The translations under genes and the position numbers were made by a program. Shown here piece by piece: positions 11,846 through 22,289 of a DNA stretch of 64,000 nucleotides. The stretch is from Costus lasius (taxonomy: Eukaryota > Streptophyta > Magnoliopsida > Zingiberales > Costaceae), in assembly GCA_027563935.2 (NCBI GenBank), contig CM050453.2, positions 85,348,665-85,412,664 on the forward strand, read 5' to 3'. The number at the start of each line of letters is the position of its first letter. Positions within the stretch are counted from its first letter, which is position 1. The notes below the pieces were generated by a model. It did no database searches. It was not told the origin of the DNA and worked only from the letters and a program-made list of their open reading frames with translations.

Positions 11846-13878
11846 ACCGAGTGCCATCCAAGGCCGTTTCAAAGACTCCATATGAGTTATGGTATGGGAA
11901 ACAGCCAAGCTTGACATTTATCAAAATCTGGGGTTGCGAGGCTTATGTCAAAAAGCTTGCCTCTGGGAAACTAGAGAGCAGATCTTATAAATGTATCTTT
12001 GTCGGTTACCCTAAAGAAAGTAAGGGTTATTATTTCTACGATCCCAAAGAGAACAAAGTATATGTTGCTCGTACGGCTATTTTTCTTGAGAAGGAATTTC
12101 TTCTGCAAGAAGCCAGTGGGAGAGAAATAAAACTGGATGAAAGTCCAGAAGAGGGACAAAGTAGTCAAGCTCAGTTGGATGAGCCTGAGCAAATAGAACG
12201 GGTTGATGTTCAACCTGAGGCTCAGATATCACGGGAACCGCGTAGATCGGGAAGGATTCGTCGACAGCCTGAGCGCTATGACGGAGTCTACATCATTAAT
12301 GATGAACCCCTCACCTATGCGGATGCGGTCAGTGGACCGGAATCAGCAAGATGGCTTGAAGCTATGCGAGCCGAGATGGACTCCATGTCAGATAACCAAG
12401 TCTGGGATTTGGTTGATCCGCCTCCGGGAGTAATCCCTATAGGCTGTAAATGGATCTTCAAGAAGAAGATTGATATGGATGGTAACGTAGTTACCTATAA
12501 GGGCAGGCTAGTTGTGAAAGGTTTCAAACAAATCTACGGGATAGATTATGATGAAACATTCTCTCCTGTAGCCATGTTTAAGTCCATTCGGATTATTCTC
12601 GCGATAGCTGCATATTATGATTATGAGATCTGGCAAATGGATGTGAAGACCGCTTTCCTTAATGGAAAACTGGAAGAGGATGTGTATATGGCACAACCTG
12701 AAGGTTTTATCAATGCATCAGATCGTCATAAAATATGCAAATTAAAGAAGTCTATTTATGGACTAAAACAAGCATCGAGAAGCTGGAATATTCGTTTTGA
12801 TGAATCAGTTTGTGAATTTGGTTTCATCAAAAATGAAGATGACCCGTGTGTATATAAGAGGTTTAGTGGGAGCGTGATTACTTTCCTAGTCCTCTACGTC
12901 GATGATATCTTGATCATTGGAAACGATATTCCTGAACTGCATGCGGTCAAAGCATGGTTAAGAAAATGTTTCCAGATGAAAGATTTAGGAGAAGCAGCCT
13001 ATGTATTAGGTGTGCAGATCTATAGAGATAGATCTAATAGGCTTCTCGGGCTGTGCCAGAGTACTTACAACGATAAAGTCCTGGAGAGATTCCATTTAGA
13101 AAATTCTAAAAGAGGATATCTTCCAGTCAAACATGGTCTGAATCTTTCTAAGAGCCAGTGTCCTCAAACACAGTCTGAGAAAGATGAAATGGACAATACG
13201 CCTTATGCTTCGGCTATTGGATCCATTATGTATGCGATGTTGTGTACTCGCCCAGACGTCGCTTACGGGTTAAGCGTGACCAGTCGATTCCAAAGTAATC
13301 CAGGGAAGGCACACTGGATTGCAGTCAAGAACATTTTGAAATATCTTCGGAGGACCAAAGATATGTTCTTGATTTATGGAGGTCAGGAAGAACTCAGTAT
13401 TGAAGGATATACTGACGCTTCGTTCCAATCTGACCAGGATGATTTCCGATCGCAATCAGGCTATGTTTTTAGCTTGAATGGAGGAGCAGTGGTGTGGAAG
13501 AGTTTCAAACAATCAATTGTTGCTGATTCCACAACAGAAGCCGAGTATGTTGCAGCCTCAGAAGCATCAAAGGAGGCAGTGTGGATTCGTAAGTTCGTTC
13601 AGGAACTTGGTGTTGTTCCTTCGAGTGCTGATCCATTGGTTATCTTCTGTGATAACACTGGAGCAATAGCACAAGCAAAGGAACCACGGTCACACCAGAA
13701 GTCCAAGCACATACAGAGAAGGTTTCATTTGATCCGTGAGATCATAGATCGTGGAGAGATCAAGATCTGCAAGGTTCATACAGATGACAATCTAGCTGAC
13801 CCGCTTACTAAGCCTCTGGCGCAGCAGAAGCATGAGAAGCACTGTAATAATATGGGTTTGAGATTTCTCAACCATTAG
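11839..13878 (+). pseudogene. pol: Copia-A integrase C-terminus, reverse transcriptase and RNase H
   Basis: A 679-codon open frame to TAG at 13876. It starts in the integrase C-terminal region (PYELWYGKQPSLTFIKIWGC) and passes a linker rich in Glu and Gln. The RT follows: GCKWIFKKKIDMDGNVVTYK, then the catalytic YVDD at 12895-12906 in FLVLYVDDILIIGND. RNase H comes last, with GYTDASFQSD, DSTTEAEYVAASEA and FCDNTGAIAQAKEPRSHQKS. All catalytic residues I can recognise are present and there is no stop. Only its separation from gag by the upstream TGA and frameshift makes this copy a pseudogene. The last codons lie 20 bp before the 3' LTR. Confidence 0.95.
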
Positions 13879-13887
13879 ATTAAGTGC

Positions 13888-13898
13888 AAGTGGGAGAT
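13888..13898 (+). other. Copia-A polypurine tract
   Basis: AAGTGGGAGAT directly precedes the 3' LTR TG. It is the usual position and composition for the RNase H-resistant primer of plus-strand synthesis in copia elements. The copia-C element has a comparable tract next to its 3' LTR at 28513. Confidence 0.85.
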
Positions 13899-15566
13899 TG
13901 TTGGGGTATGCCCTTAAGGCTAATGTTTGAGGCCTTTGGGATGATTTCAGTATCACGTATAAACTATGTATAAGTTTATAAAGGCAATGGTTGTTATTCA
14001 GGTTGTTACATTATCTGCTGCTGTTATGTATACTTCTGAATAATGTCTCAATGGTGTTCAGCTTGGCTGACATTAGCATTGTTCTTAGTCGAGATATCTT
14101 GGTGAATATGAGACAGCCTTGATATGATTGAGACTAATATGTGTTCTAATCTTATAGGGTGCTTCGAGCATGGAATAAGATGTAGATACATAGGTGCATT
14201 GGATGTACTGGACAGACCCTACTTAGGATATTCAATTGTTTGTCACAATGTGAATAATCCTTATATGCAAGCAAGTGACATATTTCCTCTGACTTGAGAT
14301 CGCTTGTGTTTCTAAATGATGATTGGCATTGTCTTGAGGTAATTCAATATCATTTGAAATATAATGGTTATAGATTATCTTGGATAATGAGCATGAGTCA
14401 TGTTAGGACACTAGTGATAGATATAGGATTGCCTCTCCTTGTTGGAGTGTGATGTTCTAAAGGGGCCCCCTGGATGAGATGATTGAGAAAGTGTATGGCC
14501 ATACCCAGATGACTATGATCATCTGATCTAATCATTTTCATCATATTGGAATTACAGGCTTGACACGCTTGTCCAATGAGAACGTCCAGTGGCAAAGGAA
14601 ACAAGTATGTTAAGTGAATTGGATTCACACTTATGCTATGGTTTGGGTGTAGTCTTGGAAGACTCTTTCCTTCATATCGGGAGGCAGTGATGTGTTGCTA
14701 GATACCCCTCTCTGATCGTGATAACGTAAGTTATCGTTACCGACATTGAAGGAAACCCTTAGGGTCGCACAATTTGATGATATGGCTTACTTATGTCAGA
14801 TCGTGTGGACTGAATGGTTTTGGTTCAGTTTAAAGGAGTTTAAACTCTGATTGGAAGTGAGATCTGGTCTGATCATGTTTGATTGATTAGGGCTTGAGAT
14901 CGGTAAGCTTCGATCGGGAGAATTGATGCTTGATCGATGAGATCAAGAGCATCAAGAGATGTGTGGTTAGATCTTGAGCCATCTGGTTCATATGAGATCT
15001 AGACCATGGCTTGGTTTGATTTGGTCTTTGAACCAAATGCAATAGAACCGGTTCACATAAGTGAACGCATGGTTCAAAGTGAGAAGACGTTTTGGTTGGT
15101 TCGAAAACATGGGCGCATGGCTTGATGACTTTCTATTTTTGGAAGCCATAAGCGTTCCTACGTTGGATAACGCCTCAACGCCTCCCTCTCTTTCGAATGA
15201 ATGCTTCTCCTCTCGTGTGTGTGGGTTCTCCACGAAAGAGAAGAGGTAGAGAGTTTTCGCCTAGCCAAGAAGAAGAACATCTCATCTTCTCCTACACGTT
15301 GAAGGACACCTTGGAACTTTGCTAGCACAAAGAAGAAAAGGGAGTAGCCATTGTCACCTTGTGTGCGACTGCTTTGGAGGAGAGCCGCTCGCCCTCTATA
15401 TTCTTCCAAGTCGCCATCCAAATAATGGCCATGGTAACATCCTATCTTCTCATTGCAAGAACTAATAGTTGATCATATGTTCATGCCATGCGATCTTCAT
15501 GAAACCCTTGTTTTCGCCCATAAAAATTTTATATGCGCCTGAGTTAGGGTTTCGCCCCCCCTTTCA
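13899..15566 (+). repeat. Copia-A 3' LTR
   Basis: 1,668 bp, the same length as the 5' LTR, from TGTTGGGGTATGCCC to CCCTTTCA. It is followed by the TSD CTCTT (15567-15571). After the TSD the interrupted copia-C LTR resumes. Confidence 0.97.
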
Positions 15567-17225
15567 CTCTTGCACCAGAGGAGAAGAGGATGAATGCTTG
15601 TAGCTTGATGGAAGAAGGATGCGCCACCTTCTCTTTGCTCTCGCCCTTTGAAGCCTTGCTCACGCCAATTGATTGTTGTAATCTCAAGGCTCACGCATGC
15701 ATGCTATTATATAGATGCAAGGGAGGGGCGGCAACACCAAGGGGGTGGGTGCAAAATAGCTTGAAGAATGCGGCTAGGGTTAGAGTATGAGAGCAATTAG
15801 GGTTTTGGTTTTAGAAACTCTCCAAGAGATTTTCATAAACCCTATGCAATCGCCCAAGACTTACTTAATAAGTCTATTATGCCTTAGGTGCTTCAAGCCT
15901 TGCCATAGAGGCAAGCTTTCCATCCAAGCACAAAGGGGCAAGGCGCCAATAGCTTCCAAAAGAAGCAAAATCGCCCACTCCACCCCATTATGCCCCTAGG
16001 CACCAATGGGGTGGAGACTTCTCCCCATTATACCCTTTAGCCCATTCTCTCTTCATGATAACTTGTTATTGGGCCTCATTGGGTAATGAGCTAGCCTAAA
16101 CTTCATTACATGGGTTAATAAAGCAATTGGATCCAATCTAATGCAACACTAATCAAAATTTGACCAACCATGGTCAAATACGGGTCAACCTGCCAAAAAT
16201 GAAGTTTGGCTCCAATAACTCTCTTCCATCTCATCAGGCCCATTGGCGCTGATGAAATCTCCCAAATAGAACCGAGTTATCCAATAACTCGATCATAAGG
16301 CTTCCCGATCAATACAAGAACTCGAGTATCAAGGTGTGCGACCCTGTAGGTTCGTCTGACGTTGGCAGTGCTGACCTAAGGTCACCACAAGCAGTGAGTG
16401 GCACCTAGCAGTGCATCGCTGCTACCCAAGTCTTTGGAATGGATATCGACATCGACATCCCCATCATTGCAACTAGGTACAGATGCATTATAGTCTCTCT
16501 GCCGAACTGATGTCCGATTTGACAAGTGTGTCACCACTTGTTTTCACCCAATCACATGGTCATGACTAAATCAGGTTCTCACCTGGGTATGGTGATGCCT
16601 TGCACTTTGATAGTATTTTCTGATATCATTTTATCTCAAAATAAGACATATTCTGGTGCTTTTATATAATATTCAGGCTTATTTATTTGCTTTGTTCGGA
16701 ATCTTCACTTTTCCTTATCTTTATGCAATTTCAGGTAAAATCACTCATTTCTATAGGTTATTTGAAGATTCTAAAGCCTTGGAGTGATTTCTAATGATGA
16801 GACAAAGCTACACAAAAAATTTAGGATCAATCAGAGCTTTCATTGAAAAATACGGCCAGGTGAACCCCATAGGGTTCACCTGTGCTTTTGCTAATGACCG
16901 AAACTCATAGCCTGGTGAACCCGTGATTCTCTCTAAGGCAATTCACCTAGAAGCATACAGAAGGCTTCACTGGTAGGTGAACCCCATGGGGTTCACCAGT
17001 GCTTCTCTCTCACCTGGAATTATACAGCATGCTTCACCACCAGCATGCGTCACGGGGTCACCGGTGATTCTTACTGGACAAAAACGTAAAGAAGGCTTCA
17101 ACTCGCGAAAAAAACTAGGCAGCCTGACCCACACTCAGTTTTTCTTCGATTTCGGTGCCAATAAAAATCAGAAAAATATGGAAAAATACTTTTTGGAAAG
17201 CTAACAGAGAGGCGAATATTTTGGA

Positions 17226-17233
17226 TATAAAAG
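17226..17233 (+). promoter_or_regulatory. LTR TATA box, first copy
   Basis: TATAAAAG follows TTTTTGGAAAGCTAA and precedes GCCCTCTTTTTCGTG. The same context (GGAAAGCT...TATAAAAG...CCCTAATTTT) is found in the LTRs at 47981 and 54255 and in the minus-strand LTR at 56504, which makes it the family core promoter. Confidence 0.7.
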
Positions 17234-17395
17234 CCCTCTTTTTCGTGCCATATTGGGGAGCAATCGAGGTAAAGGCCAGTTAGGGCGAGTTGATTGACAC
17301 CCATTCAGAATTTTAGCGATTTTGAACCCGATCAATGTCCAAATTTGTCAAGAGAGGACTTTTTGGAAAGCTAATTCGAAGGAGAACACAAAGAA

Positions 17396-17403
17396 TATAA
17401 AAG
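17396..17403 (+). promoter_or_regulatory. LTR TATA box, second copy
   Basis: TATAAAAG, 170 bp after the first, again follows TTTTTGGAAAGCTAA and precedes a CCTAATTTT block and GGAGAGCAATCA. The sister LTRs have only one copy, so this LTR carries an internal duplication of its promoter. Confidence 0.7.
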
Positions 17404-18879
17404 ACCTAATTTTTATTGCCAATTTGGAGAGCAATCAGCAGACGAACATGGCTAGGGCGAGTTGACCGGTGATAAGGGGCTTATAGAGAGGATTTTGGGC
17501 TGATTTCGCAACGGATCTTCACCAAACTTTGAGGAAACGTTCGCATCATCTTCTCCTACCTCTCCTTAGTCTTTGTTTCCAATTTTCTTTGTTGATTTGA
17601 GAGATTTGTGTGGATTTGTATGGCTTTTCTAGCTTTATCATTTATTTGGGGCTCGGATGAAGCCTTTTGACTTGATTTATTGTATAAACTAAACTTTCTT
17701 GATATTTTGAGTCTTATCTGAGCATATTTTATTTAGTTGTGCTTATTTCATAATATTACCTTGATCAAGTAATATTGTGCGTTTGCTGACACGATTCATA
17801 CCGAGAGGAGGATCGTGGCGGTGGAACCCCTAAGTAAAACTTGTGAATCCATGACACGAGAGTGCTTGGTTTTCGCTCGAGGGTAACATAATTTTTCATA
17901 GACCTCATTGGGTTTATCTGGAATGATCCACCGCAAGAGTAGGAGACCATTCCGGATAAGCACCAGGGTGTACCACCGAGAGGGGGCATCCTGTAACTTA
18001 GGAAAGATTCCTTATGCAAAATGATAAACTCATACATCAATTAAATTTCAGTTTAGATAGATCAGTCAATGTGGTGAATTCCGTTGCCTTGATATCTCTC
18101 AATTAGACACCCTTTATATTTTTATCGTTGTTTTTCCTATTTTATTATAGTTGAGTTATTTACTTTATTACCAAAATACAAAAATTGGATTGCTTAGCTT
18201 CTAAATATCAGAATAGTTGGCACTTGACCTAGCTCCCTATGGGATCGACAATCTTTTATATTACTTCGATAACATCATGCGCCTGCGGTGCGTATAATAT
18301 GGCCATATACTTTCAGTCATAGAACCATAGAGGAGCTCCATGGATATCAAGCTTCCCTCAGGAATGGGAAAATCCTCTGTCTGTTCATTGACCTTCTTAT
18401 ATGAGTTGTGACATACTCAATAACAACCGCTATTACCTCCCAACTACAGCGAGATGTTAGGTTGTATCAAAGCATGTCCCTAACCATATAGAACGGTCAA
18501 TGACCTCAAGTCAAGGGATCAATGCATCTCCTGTCACTTGTGAGGGAAACTTATGACACCAAGTCATTGCCTCACAGCAGGTTGGTCCAGTATATCCACC
18601 ACTGATATACCCTTATGTTTGTGGTAGCACCTCGTGCCTATCCAGCTCATATACCAGTCTCACAAGTACCATAGTTGCCCCATATCCACTAAGGTACATT
18701 GACTGGGGGCAACCATTTGAGCACAGATCCAATCTATCTCTAGGGACATTATCATGTAAGTACACAATCGTAGATGTAGACAAATAATGATAACAACAAT
18801 GCCAGAAAGATATATAAATATCAGAGTCAAGTAGTACAAATGTGGACCAATACTAGGTCTCAGGGCTTATACTCCAACA

Positions 18880-18907
18880 CTGTGCACTTGCGGTATGACT
18901 CCTATCA
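18880..18907 (+). repeat. Athila A1 5' LTR, last segment
   Basis: GTGCACTTGCGG to CTCCTATCA is the end of the LTR that was interrupted at 6034. It matches 25180-25208 of the 3' LTR. The first five bases are the right-hand copy of the copia-C TSD. Confidence 0.85.
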
Positions 18908-18913
18908 AGTTTT

Positions 18914-18931
18914 TGATGCCGTTGCCGGTGA
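18914..18931 (+). other. Athila A1 primer-binding site
   Basis: TGATGCCGTTGCCGGTGA, six bases after the LTR, is the decayed form of the Athila PBS that pairs with tRNA-Asp (consensus TGGCGCCGTTGCCGGGGA, from memory). Three mismatches to that consensus are visible. Confidence 0.75.
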
Positions 18932-19109
18932 CTAGGTTGCCAATATTAACACGATCAAGAGATTAATAGACTAGGTTTAGTTAGATTTTCTCTTATTTTC
19001 ATCCTATTTATTTACCGTTTAGTTACTTTTAGCTATTTTTCTATTTATTTTAGTTGTAGTTTTTATTTGGTGTTGGTGCTATTAATCTCTTTTGTCAAGG
19101 TACTTGTTT

Positions 19110-20606
19110 ATGCCCATGAATACTGTTCGAACAGGGAAACTTTTACCTATAGACCCAGAGATAGAGCGTACCTTTCGTTTAGTTCGAAGAAATCTAAAGA
19201 AACTTAAACTTGAAGGATAATTTTCTGACAACCAAACAATGGAAGCTAACCGCTCTTTGAAGGACTTTGCAGCACCCACCATCTTTGGTGTGCACTCAAG
19301 CATATTGCGACCGGCTATCGAAGCTAACAACTTCAAGATCAAGCCATCCCTTGTACAAATGGTGCATCAAAACCAATTCAGTGGAGCAGCCACTGATGAT
19401 CATAACCTTCACTTGTCTATCTTTTTAGAATCCTGCGATACTCTTATGATTAATGGTGCTCCCCCTGATGCTGTAAAATTTATACTTTTTCCTTTTTCTC
19501 TCAGGGACAGAACCAGGGTATGGTTGCAATCTTTACTGCAAGAATCTATCACAACGTGGGAACAACTATCTCAAGCTTTCTTATCAAAGTATTTCCCACC
19601 GAGGAAAACTGCCCAGCTTAGAAATTACATCACCAACTTTGCTCAGTGAGATGGAGAGTCCCTATATGAAGCACGGGATAGGTTTAAGGAACTGGTCCGC
19701 ATGTGCCCGCACCATGGTCTACAGAAATGGGTAATCATTCACACTTTTTACAGTGGTTTGTTATATCAGACTAGACTTTCTCTAGATGCTGCTGCTGGTG
19801 GGGCATTAATGAACAAAAATTATGATGATGCTATGGAGTTAATTGAGGACATGGCCCTCAATCATTATCAGTAGTCAGGAGAGAGGAGCCAGCCAGTTCG
19901 AAATTCAGGGAAGTTTGATATGAAAATGATTAATTCCCTAGTAGCAAAAGTAGATTCACTTTCCTCTAAGCTTGATTCTATTAATGTTTCTACCTCTAAC
20001 TCTATGACATGTGATATTTGTGGAGTGGCAGGATATTTTTCTGATGACTGCCACATCTTGAGCACACCATCTGAACAAGTCAACGCTATTGGGAACTTCA
20101 GGAATCAAAACGACCCCTACTCGAACACATATAATTCGGGATGGAGAAATCACCCGAATTTCTCCGACAGGCTTAACCAAGGACCAGTTCCTCCTGCAAA
20201 TTTTGCTAATCCAAATTCCTCTTCTAATTTCAGGCCTCCTCCTGGAATGCAACATCCATCTGCTAGTCAAAGACAGCCAGATCCTCCCCAAAAATCCAGA
20301 TAAGAGTTGGTGCTAGAGAGTTTCATGGCAAAACAGATGAAGCATACCGATAGTATGAATGAGCAGATTCGTCAGCTGAATATGAAAGTGGACTTTATAT
20401 CCATACATTCGAAAATGATGGAGAACCAGATCACACAATTGGACCAGCGAACTAGTTCATCCTATAGAACCCCAGGAATGCTTCCAGCTCAACCTGAAGC
20501 AAATTCGAGAGACCAATGCAATGCCAACATAACAAGTGGTGATGAACAATTAAAGGACTCTGAAGCTGAGAACCTTGAGAATGAAAGAGAAGAGTTTGAA
20601 AGCTAG
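19110..20606 (+). pseudogene. gag: Athila A1 gag
   Basis: One reading frame from ATG 19110 (GKLLPIDPEIERTFR) carries the recognisable Athila Gag: RSLKDFAAPTIFGVHSSI, then NNFKIKPSLVQMVHQNQFSG, FPFSLRDRTRVWLQSL, WEQLSQAFLSKYFPP, DGESLYEARDRFKEL and LDAAAGGALMNK. A zinc knuckle follows (about 20010) as CDICGVAGYFSDDC, with the usual His replaced by Tyr. The frame is closed by stops near 19218, at 19647, at 19872 (TAG), near 20301 and near 20604, but it never shifts, so decay here is by point mutation. The A4 homologue (62382-63971) keeps the CCHC histidine. Confidence 0.9.
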
Positions 20607-20648
20607 AAAGAGAAGCCTTGCCCAGAAATTCCTGAAACACCAGACGTC

Positions 20649-21478
20649 GTGAAGATAATGGCTATTACTGAAAACTCTACAAATTGCATGCATAATCAGC
20701 CGCCTCTCAAATTTGAAGACCCTGGTAGTTTTGATATACCTTGCATGATTGGCAACACTTCGTTCGATAAAGCACTCTTGGATTTAGGTTCTGGCATTAG
20801 CATCATGTCATCCCTTACCTTAAGAGGTTGGACTTGGGAAATCTCAAATCGACATTTAGAGTTCTCCAAGTTGCAAATAGCTCTAAACTCCACCCGCTTG
20901 GGATTGCTGAGCATGTGCCACTGCAAATTAAAGGATTCTCTGTCTCGGTAGATTTTGTGGTTCTGGACATGACTAAAAGTTCTATTTTTCCTCTTATATT
21001 GGGAAGGCCATTTCTTGCTATGATCGGAGCCATAATTGATGTCCCATGCAGGACGATGAATTTTAGCATTGATGGGAATAATGTATCATTTGATCTTTCT
21101 ATTGATAATAACGAATTTTGTTTCTCAGGCTCCAGGGGCAACAAAGCATTAATGAATGAAAGCATTACGCAGTCGAGTAGCAAGCTCGACCTATTCCCAA
21201 GTACTTTCCCTGAGCATTTACAAGATAGGCCCCACGGCTCAATTGGTCCAACAGGAGATGAGATGGTGGCTATGATGATTCCAGCTGAAGATGCCACGGT
21301 AGCCAATTTGAAGAGGAGGACATTGGGAGTGTTTGGAGATGAAATTTTGATTGACTTTGCGAAAGCTTATATGTTTTACTACTCTGTTGTTCCATGTGCT
21401 GTCAAAATAGTTCCAGATAAACTTGTTAATCTTGTGCTTATTTTAATAGGTGTAATTCATGGGCGACAACGACAGTAG
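20649..21478 (+). pseudogene. Athila A1 retroviral-type aspartic protease
   Basis: The region continues in the gag frame with KFEDPGSFDIPCMIGN and ALLDLGSGISIM, the protease active-site motif (DLGAS in other Athila copies; here DLGSG). A frameshift near 20826 moves the rest to another frame: PLQIKGFSVSVDFVVLDM, then PLILGRPFLAMIGAIIDV (the ILGRPFL flap/second-half motif). The last part, about 21300-21478, matches nothing I recognise. Unlike A2 and A4, no RT follows. The next recognisable Athila landmark is the post-integrase text at about 21545-21590. Confidence 0.82.
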
Positions 21479-22289
21479 AGGCTCCATGCCACTTACTTCG
21501 CCTCTGCTACACCAGATGTACCTTAAGCATCTTGCTGGTCAAGCTAGTGACCTTAAAGAAGTGCTTGTTGGGAGGCAACCCAATCTCTTGTTTTCTTTAT
21601 TTCTTATTTATTTTCATCATTTAGTTCTTGTAGTTTTTTAGATTTTATTTCATATTTATGCTTTCTAGGCTGTACCCTGCTGATGGTAATTTCTCTGGAA
21701 TTTTTCAAGTACCTGCGAGCCACGCACGGTCGCACTCGTGCATACATGCACGGCCGTGCATGGCTCGTCAGACTTGTCTGCGAAGAGCGCCAAAGCATTC
21801 ACGAGCAGGGGTGTGCAGAGATGCATAGCCGTGATGCGTAGGTGACTTTCGCGTCCACTCTGTGCCGAGCCATGCACGGGCGCACCTGTGCAACGATGCA
21901 CGCCCATGTAGAGTAAGTGATGACTAAATGCAGTTCTGCGTCGAAACGTGCATGAGCCGGGCTGTGTACTGATACACGGCCGTGAATGATTATGTTATAA
22001 TGATGCGCGCCGTGCACACCCTTCTACACTCCCATGCAAGAAACCCAAGCGCACTACCGCCGCTCCGATCCGCCACCTCCGGTACTCGAGCGACCTCTGG
22101 TGACCTTCCATTGCCTTCTCCATCCTCCGGTGACTCTTTCCCCCAAGTTTCTAGCGTCGATCCGTGCCTCCCGTCGCTGGTCACTACTGCTTCGATTTCC
22201 GCCACCGACCTTCCTTCTTTGTCGTTGACGCCTCCGACACCTCCTATACACCAGCTACTCCTTTCCCATCACCTTCCTACGCCACCAGC
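21479..22289 (+). other. Athila A1 region between protease and env-position ORF, with palindrome array
   Basis: No RT, RNase H or integrase is present. The sequence CTTGTTGGGAGGCAACCC (about 21563-21581) is, from memory, the common text that follows integrase in plant Athila-like elements, so pol appears to have been deleted between about 21306 and 21480. From 21721 to 21990 there are four imperfect palindromes built on CACGGCCGTG/GTGCAT sequence at 72-77 bp spacing, similar to those in the LTR (23931-24180). The frames at 21982-22311 and on the opposite strand are GC-rich, low-complexity and overlap; none is convincing. Confidence 0.7.

Larger units (their letters stand above)
6480..15566 (+). 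mobile_element. Copia-A: complete Ty1/copia retrotransposon (Angela-like)
   Basis: This is a structurally complete 9,087 bp element. Two 1,668 bp LTRs (6480-8147, 13899-15566) start TGTTGGGGTA and end CCCTTTCA, and the perfect 5 bp TSD CTCTT lies at 6475-6479 and 15567-15571. In order it holds LTR, iMet PBS, a 1.8 kb leader, gag, protease, integrase, RT and RNase H, PPT and LTR. Integrase ahead of RT makes it Ty1/copia. The large LTRs and the TTEAEYVAASEA and RSHQKSKHI motifs suggest the Angela/Tork branch (inference). By eye I count about 18 differences between the LTRs, so it is fairly young. The polyprotein nonetheless has a probable lost start codon, one in-frame stop and one frameshift, so it is not autonomous as it stands. 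Confidence 0.97.
16593..18297 (+). mobile_element. Athila-type solo LTR (1,705 bp)
   Basis: This stretch interrupts the copia-C LTR between GGGTATGG and ATGGCCATAT, duplicating TATGG (16588-16592, 18298-18302). It begins TGATGCCTTGCACTTTGATA, matching the start of the Athila A2 LTR at 47354, and ends in a decayed version of the family 3' block (CCCTATGGGATCGACA, TTACTTCGATA, then GCGTATAA in place of the usual GTGTCA). No interior is attached, hence a solo LTR. It carries a partly decayed palindrome array (16859-17062) and, unusually, two core promoters 170 bp apart (TATAAAAG at 17226 and 17396). Confidence 0.88.
6035..18879 (-). mobile_element. Copia-C solo LTR split by two later insertions
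   Basis: The LTR segments are 6035-6479, 15572-16592 and 18303-18879, about 2.04 kb in all, close to the 1,973 and 1,929 bp of the two LTRs of the full copia-C element. It starts TCTTGGGAAACC (one base off TGTTGGGAAACC) and ends ACTCCAACA. The flanking TSD is CTATG (6030-6034) and CTGTG (18880-18884), one mismatch. No copia-C interior is attached, so unequal recombination between LTRs presumably removed it. It sits in the Athila A1 5' LTR and hosts copia-A and an Athila solo LTR, so it predates both. Confidence 0.85.

Noticed and set aside
16859..17062. Regularly spaced repeats that look at first like a CRISPR array
   Set aside because: The units are 22 bp palindromes in a plant LTR with imperfect copies and spacers shared between sister LTRs; there are no cas genes and the genome is eukaryotic.
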